Under the pieces are notes generated by a model, which was not told where the DNA came from, ran no database searches, and saw only the letters and a list, made by a program, of their open reading frames with translations. A stretch of 44,624 bases of DNA from Ureibacillus sp. (GTDB taxonomy: Bacteria > Bacillota > Bacilli > Bacillales_A > Planococcaceae). This document shows positions 27,198 through 36,068 of this stretch, piece by piece. The position numbers and the translations under genes are program-made. Location of the stretch: positions 1-44,624 of the forward strand of contig JAPSJC010000015.1 in the NCBI GenBank assembly GCA_031178355.1. Direction: 5' to 3'. Position 1 is the stretch's first letter; each line of letters begins with the position of its first letter.

Positions 27198-27340
27198 AAA
27201 TATACCCCCAATAACTCAAGCATCTTGTTTTTAAATTACTTTCTGATACTACATTATCTCGATTTTAACTTCTTTCTTAATAATTATAGAGTTAAGTAGT
27301 AATAATATAAAGAAAATTCAATTATTTCAAAAATATATTA

Positions 27341-27370
27341 CAAATAAAAAGAACAGGTTTCACCCTGTCC
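27341..27370 (-). terminator. intrinsic terminator of the GRAM-like gene
   Basis: GAACAGG (27351-27357) pairs with CCTGTCC (27364-27370), with one weak pair, followed by five T then ATTTG on the minus strand. Confidence 0.75.
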
Positions 27371-27376
27371 AATAAA

Positions 27377-27706
27377 TTAACAATTTTCGTTAAGATAATC
27401 TGTAATTAGTTGCCATAACTTGTCTCTTTTATAAACTACAAATTTATGTTTTTTGCCATCTTTCATTTGAACGATTAAGCGGTTTGGTATGATTTTAAAA
27501 GTGCTCGCCTTTGAGACGGATTCAATATCAGTGAAACGAATTTCAGTCGTTCCGCCTTGAATATTTAGCTTGTGAGATTTAAAAACGAGCCTTTGATCAG
27601 TAATCATTAAATGGCCTCCAACGGCTTCCATCCCTTTAAATAAATTCGCAGGTGTTTTTTCAACTAATACCTTCTCATCTGCTTGTAGATTCACTGTCAT
27701 TCTCAA
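27377..27706 (-). CDS. GRAM/PH-like domain protein
   Basis: About 110 aa with a single PH-like beta-sandwich: EKVLVEKTPANLF, GGHLMITDQRLVFKSH, TEIRFTDIESVSKAS, and a final helix (KLWQLITDYLNE). The GGxLxxTDxRLVF segment is typical of bacterial GRAM-domain proteins. The open frame extends to 27739, but an AAGGAGA ribosome site lies inside that extension. I prefer the TTG at 27706 (7 nt after it), with the ATG at 27700 as alternative. Function unknown; membrane-surface binding is common for the fold. Confidence 0.7.
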   Translation of the reverse strand: MRMTVNLQADEKVLVEKTPANLFKGMEAVGGHLMITDQRLVFKSHKLNIQGGTTEIRFTDIESVSKASTFKIIPNRLIVQMKDGKKHKFVVYKRDKLWQLITDYLNENC

Positions 27707-28009
27707 TATCTCTCTCCTTCTGAAATCATAATAGGGCAAAATGAATTCTCCCTATTGCATAAACTGGAAGAAAACTTAAACCTAAACCCTTCTTTTATTA
27801 TCTTTTAATTTTCATAGGATAGAAATAGGGATATCTATGTGAAATTTGCAGGAATTAAAAGTGAACTTGGAACTAATGTAAATTGAAAAGCGATTTAGAA
27901 TATATACAGTTAGTTAATGGAGAAAACAATAATAACTGAGAATTTCTTAAAAATCCTTTCAATCCCCATATATACCCTTTAATTAATAATATTCCAAAAA
28001 CCCACACGC
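27707..28009. other. non-coding spacer
   Basis: About 300 AT-rich bases upstream of the GRAM-like gene and downstream of the RNA methyltransferase terminator. I see no ORF with a ribosome site and no strong structure. Confidence 0.4.
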
Positions 28010-28044
28010 AAAATAAAAAGCCTTACTCATAAACAAGTAAGACT
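28010..28044 (-). terminator. intrinsic terminator of the RNA methyltransferase gene
   Basis: AGCCTTACT (28019-28027) pairs with AGTAAGACT (28036-28044), one G-T pair, followed on the minus strand by a T-rich run. Confidence 0.8.
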
Positions 28045-28069
28045 CTCTTATACACTATATGCTTCCTCA

Positions 28070-29083
28070 CTATATACAAACTAATATTTGACGTTCAAAT
28101 TGCTGTTTTTTCGCAATGCCACGATCGACAATTGTAAAATTAGCTTTTTCTAACAAATGGTCTATTGTATCAACTGTGATAAATATTACTCGATCAGCGA
28201 TACGTCTTGCTTGTTTAATAATGTCAAATTCCTCCTCAGGAGTAACATGCGAATAGATATTATATGGCATGTCGATAATCGCAACATCGTAATGGTCTGT
28301 TACTTCTGAAATAGGACCATTTGTTATTTGTCCATCAAGCCCAAAGTATGCCAGATTTTCTCTGGCTCCAATGCAAACAAGAGGGCTAATATCTCGTCCG
28401 ACAATGTTCACACCCATCGAAAGGCCTTCGACTACAACGGTTCCAATACCACAGCATGGATCAATTACTTTTGCATTTTCAATAAATGGTGCTGCAATAT
28501 TTACAATGGACCTTGCAACTCTTGTGTTCAGAGCTGTTGAATAACTATTTGGTTTATGTACATGTTTTCGCCAAATAGACTCACTAATGACATGTTCTCC
28601 AAAATACCAGCGATTTTCTAATAGAAGCAAACCATAAACTATCTCTGGATGATCTAATTCTGGCTCCCCATCAATACAAAGGCCAATTTCTCGTTCGATA
28701 TGGCGACGCTCCGGGTGATGAATTTTACTCGTGCTTCCTAAATCAATTTTATTTAGACTAACAACTTTATACGAACTAGCTGTCACGTTTAGTTCCTTAA
28801 CTAACTCTTTCAATTCTTCAATACTATTACTTTCATAGAACACTTCAAGTCTATCTTGTATGAATGGGCTACGACTCGGGTCAACATTGATTTCGCTTAT
28901 CAAATAATTTAATTCCGTATCGATATCAAAAAATGCTCTCATCTCCATACGACATAAATCATATTCATCAACGTGATGTACAAATGTATATATATATTTT
29001 GAATTCAATTTACTTAATTGCAATCTTATAACCATCCTTAATTTATAATAAAAAAAATAGACAGTCGGAAATTGACTGCCCAT
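28070..29083 (-). CDS. TRM11-like/UPF0020 RNA methyltransferase
   Basis: A SAM-dependent nucleic-acid methyltransferase of up to 337 aa. The C-terminal half has motif I VIDPCCGIGTVVVEGLSMG, an acidic turn (GRDISP) and the catalytic-loop motif DMPYN, an NPPY variant. The N-terminal half, with SLNKIDLGSTSKIHHPERRHIEREIGLCIDG-type features, corresponds to the RNA-binding part of Trm11/TrmG10-like proteins. Guanine N2-methylation of tRNA is the family's usual role. The start is uncertain. ATG 29083 has only a distant AGGG, and ATG 29035 lies directly against AAGG. Family members typically begin close to YIYTFVHHVDE, so the true protein may be about 315-320 aa. Confidence 0.8.
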   Translation of the reverse strand: MGSQFPTVYFFYYKLRMVIRLQLSKLNSKYIYTFVHHVDEYDLCRMEMRAFFDIDTELNYLISEINVDPSRSPFIQDRLEVFYESNSIEELKELVKELNVTASSYKVVSLNKIDLGSTSKIHHPERRHIEREIGLCIDGEPELDHPEIVYGLLLLENRWYFGEHVISESIWRKHVHKPNSYSTALNTRVARSIVNIAAPFIENAKVIDPCCGIGTVVVEGLSMGVNIVGRDISPLVCIGARENLAYFGLDGQITNGPISEVTDHYDVAIIDMPYNIYSHVTPEEEFDIIKQARRIADRVIFITVDTIDHLLEKANFTIVDRGIAKKQQFERQILVCI

Positions 29084-29189
29084 ATAAATAAATATTTTTC
29101 CCTAAGGTCACACTAGTTTATAGTATACACCTTCCATAAAAGCATTACTATTTAAACTGTGATTACAGTAATTCAATGTGTCAATAATT

Positions 29190-29229
29190 CGAAATAAAAA
29201 AACTGAACCACAAATACTGGCCCAGTTCA
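29190..29229 (-). terminator. intrinsic terminator of purU
   Basis: AACTGAACCA (29201-29210) pairs with TGGCCCAGTT (29218-29227) with two G-T pairs. Seven T follow on the minus strand. It lies about 125 nt after the purU stop. Confidence 0.8.
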
Positions 29230-29353
29230 TTACATTATTATTAGTAGTTCTCTTAAAATTCAAAAAATGAAATAGACAATTCAAGCTGATTTGAAATGAA
29301 ACTAATTAAATTTTTGAAGTTATGACAAGAGTCCATTTTTTACTCCTGCAAAC

Positions 29354-30235
29354 TTAATGAAAGACAATTGTTTTATTGCCTTCGACAATAATACGATTTT
29401 CTAAATGCCATTTCACTGCCTTTGTCAAAACTCGTCGTTCGATTTGGCGTCCGATTTTCTTTAACGTCACAACATCATTTCGATGATCCACACGTTCTAC
29501 ATCTTGTTCAATTATAGGTCCTTCATCTAATTCATTTGTAACATAATGTGATGTAGCACCTATTAGTTTTACCCCTCTTCGATGTGCTCGCTCATAAGGA
29601 TTTGCTCCGATAAATGCAGGTAGGAACGAATGATGAATATTAATAATTCGGTTTTCAAAATGATCCACAAAATCAGGAGTCAAAATTTGCATATATCTCG
29701 CTAGAATTAGTAAATCCACTTGATATTCTTCCAATAGCTTAATCTGCTCTGCTTCTACCTCCTTACGAATTTCTTTATTCGCTGGTAGATAGTAAAATGG
29801 AATACCATAAGATTCTACGATAGTCCGCGCGTTTTCATGATTACTAATTACGAGTGCAATCTCTGTCTCCAAATCACCATTTTGCCATTCCCAAAGAAGT
29901 TCTAATAAGCAATGCAATTCCTTAGAGCAAAAAATCGCTGAACGTTGGCGACTATTTAAATAGAAAAATTTATAGTCCATGTCAAAATCACGTGCAATTT
30001 GTTCGAAATCATTTTCCATCATTGTTTGCTTGTCTTTTAAGTTATCACAGTGAAATTCAATTCTGATAAAGAATGTGCCGTTCTCTGGATCACTGGAGTA
30101 TTGGTTTGATTCAATTATATTTGCGTTATGTTTAAATAAAAAAGTTGAAACGATTGATACAATCCCTGGTTTATCAGGACATTTCACTAATAATCTAGCA
30201 TGATTTTCTAATTCATTTTTATGTTCAATTTGCAC
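29354..30235 (-). CDS. purU: formyltetrahydrofolate deformylase
   Basis: Hydrolyses 10-formyl-THF to formate and THF, balancing one-carbon pools for purine synthesis. 293 aa: an N-terminal ACT domain (about 12-90, ARLLVKCPDKPGIVSIVSTFLF) and a formyltransferase fold (about 97-285). The catalytic set is seen as NIHHSFLPAFIGANPY (N199, H201/H202) and D237 (NELDEGPII). RYMQILTPDFV is typical of PurU. The start is GTG 30235 behind AGGAGAGG. It is divergent from the CBS-ACT gene. Confidence 0.94.
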   Translation of the reverse strand: MQIEHKNELENHARLLVKCPDKPGIVSIVSTFLFKHNANIIESNQYSSDPENGTFFIRIEFHCDNLKDKQTMMENDFEQIARDFDMDYKFFYLNSRQRSAIFCSKELHCLLELLWEWQNGDLETEIALVISNHENARTIVESYGIPFYYLPANKEIRKEVEAEQIKLLEEYQVDLLILARYMQILTPDFVDHFENRIINIHHSFLPAFIGANPYERAHRRGVKLIGATSHYVTNELDEGPIIEQDVERVDHRNDVVTLKKIGRQIERRVLTKAVKWHLENRIIVEGNKTIVFH

Positions 30236-30389
30236 TTTGAAACCTCTCCTAATCTATAAACTAATACATCTATTCATTATCCATAATTTTAACTTATTAA
30301 GCAATTATCTACGATTTTTCTTTTTATAAAAATGGAAATTTTATGCATAATTAGTAGTATCCCATCATATAGTTGGATAGCCTACTTAA

Positions 30390-30428
30390 AATCTGCCCAA
30401 CTTTTGAAGCGACGCAGATTCTTTTTTT
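30390..30428 (+). terminator. intrinsic terminator inside the leader of the CBS-ACT gene
   Basis: AATCTGC (30390-30396) pairs with GCAGATT (30414-30420), followed by C and seven T (30422-30428). It ends one base before the AAAGGAAG ribosome site of the gene at 30447. The only transcript that can meet it is the gene's own leader, because purU is divergent. AGTTGG (30371-30376) can pair with CCAACT in the terminator loop (30397-30402). That pairing would form a pseudoknot or an alternative structure, so this is a candidate attenuator. Confidence 0.6.
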
Positions 30429-30446
30429 GAAAGGAAGAAGAATAAC

Positions 30447-31085
30447 ATGATCGTTAAACAAAGATATTTATTAAAAGAAGATGTTGTTTTTTGTAAAGAA
30501 TCAGATCCTGCTTCAGAAGTATTAGAAAAACTGTATAATTCAGGATATCGATGCATTCCAGTATTAGATGACCGTGGAGAAAAGTTTGTTGGAAATGCTT
30601 ATAAAGTTCACATTCTAGAACATCAACTGGAACATCGAGAAGATGTACCAATTTCTCAACTTCTAGTAGACCAAGACGGCGTGATTAGTGAAGAAAGCTC
30701 GTTTTATCAAGTATTTTTCTCGATTAAAAGACTGCCATTTTTAGCAGTACATTCTGAAACAGGGGTATTCAAAGGAATTCTTACTCACTCAAAAATATTT
30801 GAAATTCTAGAAGAAGCTTGGGGCTATAAAACAGGAAGCTGTGCACTTACACTTGCTTTTCCTGAAACGGATGGGATTTTAGCTAAAGCACTAACTGAAA
30901 TCAAGAAAAAACATCCTATCCATTGCGTCTTCTCTCTAGATGATAATGATTGGTATTTAAGAAGAGTCATTATTACTTTGAGTAAGGGTGCCACAAGTAA
31001 AACTGTTAAAGAAATCGAGACACTACTTCATAGAATTGGAGCCCGTATTATTGACGTAGAAGTGTTTGATAAAGAAAATTTCTAA
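30447..31085 (+). CDS. CBS-ACT protein, CbpA-like (putative c-di-AMP-binding)
   Basis: A 212-aa cytoplasmic protein with two CBS motifs (about 1-130: RYLLKEDVVFCKESDPASEVLEKL, RCIPVLDDRGEKFVGN, then LPFLAVHSETGVFKGILTHSKIFE) and an ACT-like C-domain (about 138-212, CALTLAFPETDGILAKAL). This order and length match CbpA of Listeria, reported as a cyclic-di-AMP-binding protein. B. subtilis DarB has only the CBS part. ATG after AAAGGAAGAAG. Ligand binding is inferred from the family. The leader carries a terminator, so expression may be attenuated. Confidence 0.75.
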   Translation: MIVKQRYLLKEDVVFCKESDPASEVLEKLYNSGYRCIPVLDDRGEKFVGNAYKVHILEHQLEHREDVPISQLLVDQDGVISEESSFYQVFFSIKRLPFLAVHSETGVFKGILTHSKIFEILEEAWGYKTGSCALTLAFPETDGILAKALTEIKKKHPIHCVFSLDDNDWYLRRVIITLSKGATSKTVKEIETLLHRIGARIIDVEVFDKENF

Positions 31086-31094
31086 AATATAATT

Positions 31095-31129
31095 GCCGGC
31101 TCAACTGAAATTGAGTCGGCTTTCCTTTC
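31095..31129 (+). terminator. intrinsic terminator of the CBS-ACT gene
   Basis: GCCGGCTCAA (31095-31104) pairs with TTGAGTCGGC (31111-31120), followed by TTTCCTTTC. AT-rich sequence on the other side may let it serve the convergent carbonic anhydrase gene too. Confidence 0.8.
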
Positions 31130-31140
31130 AAATAACCATA

Positions 31141-31965
31141 TTATTCCAAATGATATTTATAGATTTTACGATTATTCATGTCTTGAATAGGTCGATTATT
31201 TTGTCGGTATATTTCAGCAAACACTTCAATTTGTTGTGAAGACATTTCTATTGGTTCCTCTAATACAAACCAAAGAACGCCTTCTGAACAAGGTGGTGTC
31301 GTTAATGATCCTTTATAGATAAAAACCTCCGACTCGATAGGTAAAACTTCTAATAAATCAATTGAGTGATTTACTTCAATTCTATCTCCGATTTTTTCTG
31401 TTGGTAATACTGCCCACATGTCAGCTAAATCTGTATTTACTTTACCTTCTTTAATAAAAAATGCAACTACAGCTAACCCACCATCTTTGTTTTCATGTAC
31501 TAGATGTCCCTCCATATTAAATGATTCGCCATCTAATTGATGCTCACTAGGTAAATGAAAATGCATCTGAAGAAGCTTATATTGTTCGCCATCAATTAAT
31601 AACTTATTTTTGCCCGTTGGATCATGTACCACTAAGGAGTTCTCGTCATTGGAAAGCCAAAATTTTGTCGGCTTATAATTGTATTTGATACTGTCAAAAA
31701 TTTGTTCTTCAATTGACCCGTTGCTCTCTATATGAATGGGGGATTGTTCATAACCTCCGCCACAAGCATAATAGGATGGGTCAATACTTACCCATTCTTT
31801 CGAACCAGTAACTGCATCATAGCTCCATGAAACTTCCTGAGCTGTATTACTTTTCATTGTATTTTGTACATTTTCGGTTGGTACATTACTTAAGGAAATA
31901 TAAACTATAATAGCAACTACAGTTTGTACCGTTAATAAAAGCATATAAAATTTAACCCTACTCAA
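31141..31965 (-). CDS. alpha-type carbonic anhydrase, membrane-anchored
   Basis: Zinc enzyme for CO2/bicarbonate interconversion, acting outside the membrane. Starting from TTG 31965, 9 nt after AGGAGG, it has 274 aa. The longer frame from ATG 31995 would place that ribosome site inside the coding region. A hydrophobic segment at about 5-25 is an anchor or signal. The alpha-CA core shows EQSPIHI, the zinc ligands H135, H137 (QMHFHLPSEH) and H154 (EGHLVH), and the Thr of SLTTPPCSEGV. Two cysteines (YYACGG, PPCSEG) are placed for the family's disulfide, fitting an extracytoplasmic location. Confidence 0.92.
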   Translation of the reverse strand: MSRVKFYMLLLTVQTVVAIIVYISLSNVPTENVQNTMKSNTAQEVSWSYDAVTGSKEWVSIDPSYYACGGGYEQSPIHIESNGSIEEQIFDSIKYNYKPTKFWLSNDENSLVVHDPTGKNKLLIDGEQYKLLQMHFHLPSEHQLDGESFNMEGHLVHENKDGGLAVVAFFIKEGKVNTDLADMWAVLPTEKIGDRIEVNHSIDLLEVLPIESEVFIYKGSLTTPPCSEGVLWFVLEEPIEMSSQQIEVFAEIYRQNNRPIQDMNNRKIYKYHLE

Positions 31966-32057
31966 AAAAACACTCCTCCTTTGTTGAAAATTCATGCTGT
32001 TATTACTAAATTAACCAAAACTATATTATCTTAACGAATCATGCGATTAAATTCACA

Positions 32058-32087
32058 TAAAAAACCCTTCCTCACTTTGAGGAAAGG
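32058..32087 (-). terminator. intrinsic terminator of yqhH-yqhG
   Basis: CCTTCCTCA (32066-32074) pairs with TGAGGAAAGG (32078-32087), with one bulged base. Six T follow on the minus strand. Confidence 0.75.
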
Positions 32088-32145
32088 CAAAGATAAAGAA
32101 TTATAGAAGATTTATTCCATTTCTTGGTGTACAACTCTTTAATTT

Positions 32146-32928
32146 TTATTGTAAAAAAAATAATCCACCATTTATAATTTCTATGTTAATTCTTGGATTA
32201 AATCGTTCATGTAGTGCTTTTCTTTCAATTTCATAGCATTCAGGTTTTTCTTCTACACCTTCGTAAAAATAATCTAAAATCTCTTGTTCCTTTTCCCACC
32301 GATCTCTTGCTTCTTCTGCCCAAGAGTGATCATCTTGTTGAACGACTGATTGTATCATTTCATCTAATCTTTCTAATCCACGATGCGGTTTAATTATATA
32401 CGGTAAACAGTAAACGTCATCTGGCAATTGATTGTCTAAATTTAGATTGCTAATAGATTCGTGGAAATTATCTTTTATAACGCCGTTTATTAGGTTAATA
32501 CCTAAAGAATACATACTCTCTTTAGTTTGATCACAATAATAGGAAACCTTATAATTCACACAAAAGTATGGAGTTAGGACAGGTCGATTCCCTGTTTGAC
32601 TAGAGATTTTTTCGAACATTTGAACGAAAGAACCAAGCTCTTTCGTTGCTTTAAAAATTTGATTTAGTCTCCTTGATCCAAAGTGGATGATCTCCCCCAT
32701 ATAAGGATTTTCCATTTTAGATCTATCGGTAATTAATGTTAACCTTGCAGGGTTTGGTTCAGTACCTGTTGTTTCAATATATTGCCAATAAAATGGACGA
32801 TTCATTATTTTCTTATCAATATCAATAGTAAGTTGAACGGTTAACCCAAAATCTTCGTCCTCTAGTAGATCACAATTCGTTTCTCGAAAAAAAGTACGTA
32901 AATAGTCATGAACTTCCAAAGCAAACAT
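32146..32928 (-). CDS. yqhG: YqhG-family protein
   Basis: A 260-aa soluble protein of the YqhG family: GLTVQLTIDIDKKIMNRPFYW, IETTGTEPNPARLTLITD and the C-terminal RINIEIINGGLFFLQ agree with what I recall. The function is unknown. It follows the SNF2 helicase gene by 45 nt, the same yqhH-yqhG order found in B. subtilis, so a joint role is likely. ATG with AAGGGAG upstream. A terminator ends the operon. Confidence 0.85.
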   Translation of the reverse strand: MFALEVHDYLRTFFRETNCDLLEDEDFGLTVQLTIDIDKKIMNRPFYWQYIETTGTEPNPARLTLITDRSKMENPYMGEIIHFGSRRLNQIFKATKELGSFVQMFEKISSQTGNRPVLTPYFCVNYKVSYYCDQTKESMYSLGINLINGVIKDNFHESISNLNLDNQLPDDVYCLPYIIKPHRGLERLDEMIQSVVQQDDHSWAEEARDRWEKEQEILDYFYEGVEEKPECYEIERKALHERFNPRINIEIINGGLFFLQ

Positions 32929-32973
32929 CGATTCTATTCTCCCTTCTTTTACGACGAGACAGTATAAACTCCA

Positions 32974-34497
32974 CTAAGCCTTTTTAGTCAAAATGTCGTC
33001 TAAGTCACCTACAACCTTTTCAAAGACGTCGATTTTATCGCCTAAAAGTTCTAATATTTTCTCTTCAATTGTGTTATTAATTGCTAAGTTATATATATGA
33101 ACATCCTCTTCCTGACCTAGACGATGTACACGACCAATTCTCTGTTCCAGTTTCATAGGATTCCACGGTAGATCATAATTAATCACATGATGACAGAATT
33201 GAAGGTTAATCCCTTCCCCACCTGATTCTGTTGCAATCAGTACTTGATCTCTTTGTCTGAATAATTGTTTTACCCAATCTCGCTTACTTTTACTGAATTT
33301 TCCGTTAAATAGGACACTCGAAATGCCTTTTGTATTTAAGAACCATTGCAAATATGCTTGAGTTGCACGATATTCTGTAAAGATAATGACTTTATCGTTT
33401 GCATTTTCAACGATCTCCAATACTTTTTCAGCCTTCGAATTTACTTCAAGTTGCATCATCTTCTCAATAATTGACTCTATATAATCTATTTCTTCTTTCG
33501 TAATACATTTCTGAAGCATCTTATTCAATGTTAAAAATGTTGCTTCTTTACTACTACACATCTCTTTTAACAAAGTAACCATTGTGAATGAACTTGAAAA
33601 TACGGATGAAATATTTTTTAATTCATAAATCATGTCATAAATTACACGTTCTTCTTCTGTAAATTCCACTTGGATCGTTTGAACTTTACGAGTAGTCCAT
33701 TCAATGCCTGTATCGTGTCTTCTATTACGCACCATTACCTGATTTACAAGCTCTTTTAAATACTTTTCTTCTTGTAAACTGTGTTTCGTTGCCGAAAATG
33801 ACGATTGGAACGTTTCAAAATTCCCTAAATGGCCAGGCTTTAATAACGAAACAAGATAAAAAATTTCAAATACATCATTTTGAATTGGGGTTGCTGTTAA
33901 TAATAAACAAAACTTCTTCTTTAATCCTTGAACAAACTCATAAATTTGCGTTTTATGGTTTTTTAGTTTATGAGCTTCATCAATAATAATCATGTCATAA
34001 TCTTGTTCATATATTTTTTCTCGATGAGGACTTTTTTTAGCAGTATCCATACTCATAATGACCACATCATATTGATCTAATGGGGTATTCTTTCTATATG
34101 GAATTGCCGGGATAAAGAAACGATAGTTTAATTCCGTCACCCACTGATTTTGCAATGAAGCTGGGACTAGTATCAATGTTTTTTTAACAAGACCACGAAT
34201 CATATATTCTTTCATAATTAACCCTGCCTCAATGGTCTTCCCCAAACCAACTTCATCAGCTAAAATTGCTTTCCCATTCATTTTTTCAATTACAGTTTGA
34301 GCTGCTTCTATTTGATGTGGTAACAATTGAAGATTTGTTAAAAACTTTGGCGCTTGTAATCCTGAAAATTCAGGAATTAGATTCATTTTTTCAATTTCGT
34401 AACTCATCTTATATAAGGTCCAACTATCCCATGGACCATCTTCTTCAAAGCGTTTATTAAAATCTTCTCTCCAATTGGACGTTCTCTCAATAATCAC
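32974..34497 (-). CDS. yqhH: SNF2-family DEAD/DEAH-box ATP-dependent helicase
   Basis: SWI2/SNF2-type DNA translocase, 507 aa. Motif I is DEVGLGKTIEAG (81-92), motif II DEAH (173-176), motif III LLTATPIQND, and motif VI EQRIGRVHRLGQ in the C-terminal RecA-like domain. There is no accessory zinc finger or nuclease domain, so this is a minimal helicase. The start is GTG 34497, 8 nt after GAGG. The open frame continues to an ATG at 34557, but the ribosome site lies inside that extension. It is the first gene of yqhH-yqhG. Confidence 0.9.
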   Translation of the reverse strand: MIIERTSNWREDFNKRFEEDGPWDSWTLYKMSYEIEKMNLIPEFSGLQAPKFLTNLQLLPHQIEAAQTVIEKMNGKAILADEVGLGKTIEAGLIMKEYMIRGLVKKTLILVPASLQNQWVTELNYRFFIPAIPYRKNTPLDQYDVVIMSMDTAKKSPHREKIYEQDYDMIIIDEAHKLKNHKTQIYEFVQGLKKKFCLLLTATPIQNDVFEIFYLVSLLKPGHLGNFETFQSSFSATKHSLQEEKYLKELVNQVMVRNRRHDTGIEWTTRKVQTIQVEFTEEERVIYDMIYELKNISSVFSSSFTMVTLLKEMCSSKEATFLTLNKMLQKCITKEEIDYIESIIEKMMQLEVNSKAEKVLEIVENANDKVIIFTEYRATQAYLQWFLNTKGISSVLFNGKFSKSKRDWVKQLFRQRDQVLIATESGGEGINLQFCHHVINYDLPWNPMKLEQRIGRVHRLGQEEDVHIYNLAINNTIEEKILELLGDKIDVFEKVVGDLDDILTKKA

Positions 34498-34836
34498 TGA
34501 AGTCACCTCACTATTTCTCTTACTTATATTGTCCAAAATAGAGAAACATATGTTCACAAAATGTGAAATTAGGCTAAAAGTTTTATAACTAACATTGAGT
34601 AATATTCATTTAAGAACAATCAAATCAGATTATGATTAAACAATTCTTCTATTAACTATAAAATTGACAAAATAGATAATAGAATTAGAAAATATTTAAT
34701 TTTCCGTAAATTATTTTCGAATCTAGTAAATTTTTAAAGTGTAATTGAATAAACTATATAGAATGGACTTATTATGGTAGAATTTGACTAACAAATACTA
34801 GTGTTATTAATGGAAAAAATAAAGGGGGTAACGTAA
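34498..34836. other. non-coding spacer between yqhH and the coiled-coil gene
   Basis: About 340 AT-rich bases. TTCACA/TGTGAA flank three A at 34553-34567. TTGACA occurs near 34666 and TTGAAT near 34746, each with imperfect -10 boxes, so a promoter for the plus-strand gene is probably here but cannot be pinned down. I see no small gene. Confidence 0.35.
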
Positions 34837-36018
34837 ATGCCAACAAAAAGAGAATTATTAGAAGAAATATTATGGAAAATGGAAAGTATTGAACACTCAC
34901 AACATGAAATGAATACTACTGTTCGCGAATTACAATCATCTCAACTTAATATGAAGCAATCCATTCAAATGCTAGAATCTATGCAAAACCATGTGAACAC
35001 TCCAATGATTACCAATGAGGATCCAACTGATTTAGAATCATCTACACTAGAATCGCAACATAATCTTATGATGAAAACCCTTATCCAATTTCAATCAACT
35101 CAAAATGTGATTATTTCGTCAATAACGGAATTACATTCTGACATCAATGTAATGAAATCAACTCTTTCAAAAATTGAAAATAAGGAAAGTCTCAATACAT
35201 CTAGTTTTTCTTTATACAAAACTTTACCTAAGATTGAAGAATCTCAAAAGTCTATTAATGTAATTCACGATACAATTAAACAAATGAACCAAGCAATCGC
35301 TGAACTTCAATCATCACATAATAATTTTTATGATTCTATTGAAGAAGTGAAAAGTTCCCAATTCGAACTTAAATCTGCGATTACAGAATTACCAACAATC
35401 ACTTTAGAACAAAACACTACGGATACAGATATACAAGCACTTGATGATGTACAAAGCTCAATAAGTCTACTAGACTCTTCAATCCAAGATATAAAGAATT
35501 CATTATTCGAATTACAAGCTGGCCAAAGTATTTCAAATGTGACAGTACAAGAAATACAATCATCTCAAAACAATTTACAAAATGCTGTTGCAGAATTACA
35601 AGTTTCAAATATTGATTTAAACAATTCGATTTATGCAATCTCATCTTCACAAAATGGTTTAAGAGAATCCATTTCAGAAATCCAAGGTATACTTCATGCC
35701 CTAAAAGACTCAATAAAATTAATTCAATTTGATTTTAACCCTATTACTACCGAAGTTGAAAAATATGGCGATCGTATTAATCTACTCAAAAATTACATTG
35801 ATCGGATTCATGAAGATATCGAAAATCTCTTTAATGAAATTGATACAATTAAAGGTCATACAATTAAAAACTCTACATTACTAACACCCTTAAATCATAT
35901 TGTTCCAAAGATTTTACAAATCGAAACAGATATTAATATAGTAAAAAAACAGTTAGAAACGAAATCATTTCAAGCTACACAGGATTTAATAAAGAAATTT
36001 GACTCTGTAAATCCATAA
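34837..36018 (+). CDS. coiled-coil protein built from 14-residue repeats
   Basis: A 393-aa soluble protein without signal or membrane segment. Most of it is made of 14-residue units of the form [IV]xxLQSSQxxLxxS (two heptads). About fifteen units can be traced, starting at residues 15, 29, 43, 82, 96, 140, 154, 168, 182, 209, 223, 237, 251, 265 and 279. Isoleucine/valine at position 1, leucine at 4 and leucine-like at 11 give the hydrophobic seam. Ser, Gln and Asn dominate the surface. Residues 293-393 form a separate coiled coil without the repeat. ATG after GGGGGTAACG. I do not recognise the protein; the pattern suggests a rod-like trimer or scaffold. Confidence 0.75.
   Translation: MPTKRELLEEILWKMESIEHSQHEMNTTVRELQSSQLNMKQSIQMLESMQNHVNTPMITNEDPTDLESSTLESQHNLMMKTLIQFQSTQNVIISSITELHSDINVMKSTLSKIENKESLNTSSFSLYKTLPKIEESQKSINVIHDTIKQMNQAIAELQSSHNNFYDSIEEVKSSQFELKSAITELPTITLEQNTTDTDIQALDDVQSSISLLDSSIQDIKNSLFELQAGQSISNVTVQEIQSSQNNLQNAVAELQVSNIDLNNSIYAISSSQNGLRESISEIQGILHALKDSIKLIQFDFNPITTEVEKYGDRINLLKNYIDRIHEDIENLFNEIDTIKGHTIKNSTLLTPLNHIVPKILQIETDINIVKKQLETKSFQATQDLIKKFDSVNP
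35461..35712 (+). repeat. six in-register 42-bp coding repeats
   Basis: Codons 209-292 of the coiled-coil gene hold six consecutive 14-codon units with no slip. The DNA copies have diverged, but fragments such as CAATCATCTCAA recur here and elsewhere in the gene. That points to old internal duplication rather than recent slippage. Confidence 0.65.
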
Positions 36019-36019
36019 C

Positions 36020-36068
36020 AAATAGAAAAAGGCAGGAACCATACTTGAACTGGTTTCTGCCTTTTTAC
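36020..36068. terminator. bidirectional terminator between convergent genes
   Basis: AAAAAGGCAGGAACC (36026-36040) pairs with GGTTTCTGCCTTTTT (36052-36066). It gives a T run on both strands and serves the coiled-coil gene and the SRPBCC gene. Confidence 0.9.

Noticed and set aside
34553-34567. TTCACA-AAA-TGTGAA repeat upstream of yqhH
   Set aside because: It resembles the ResD-like element, but the arms face outward with a 3-nt gap, it is isolated, and there is no link of yqhH to respiration.
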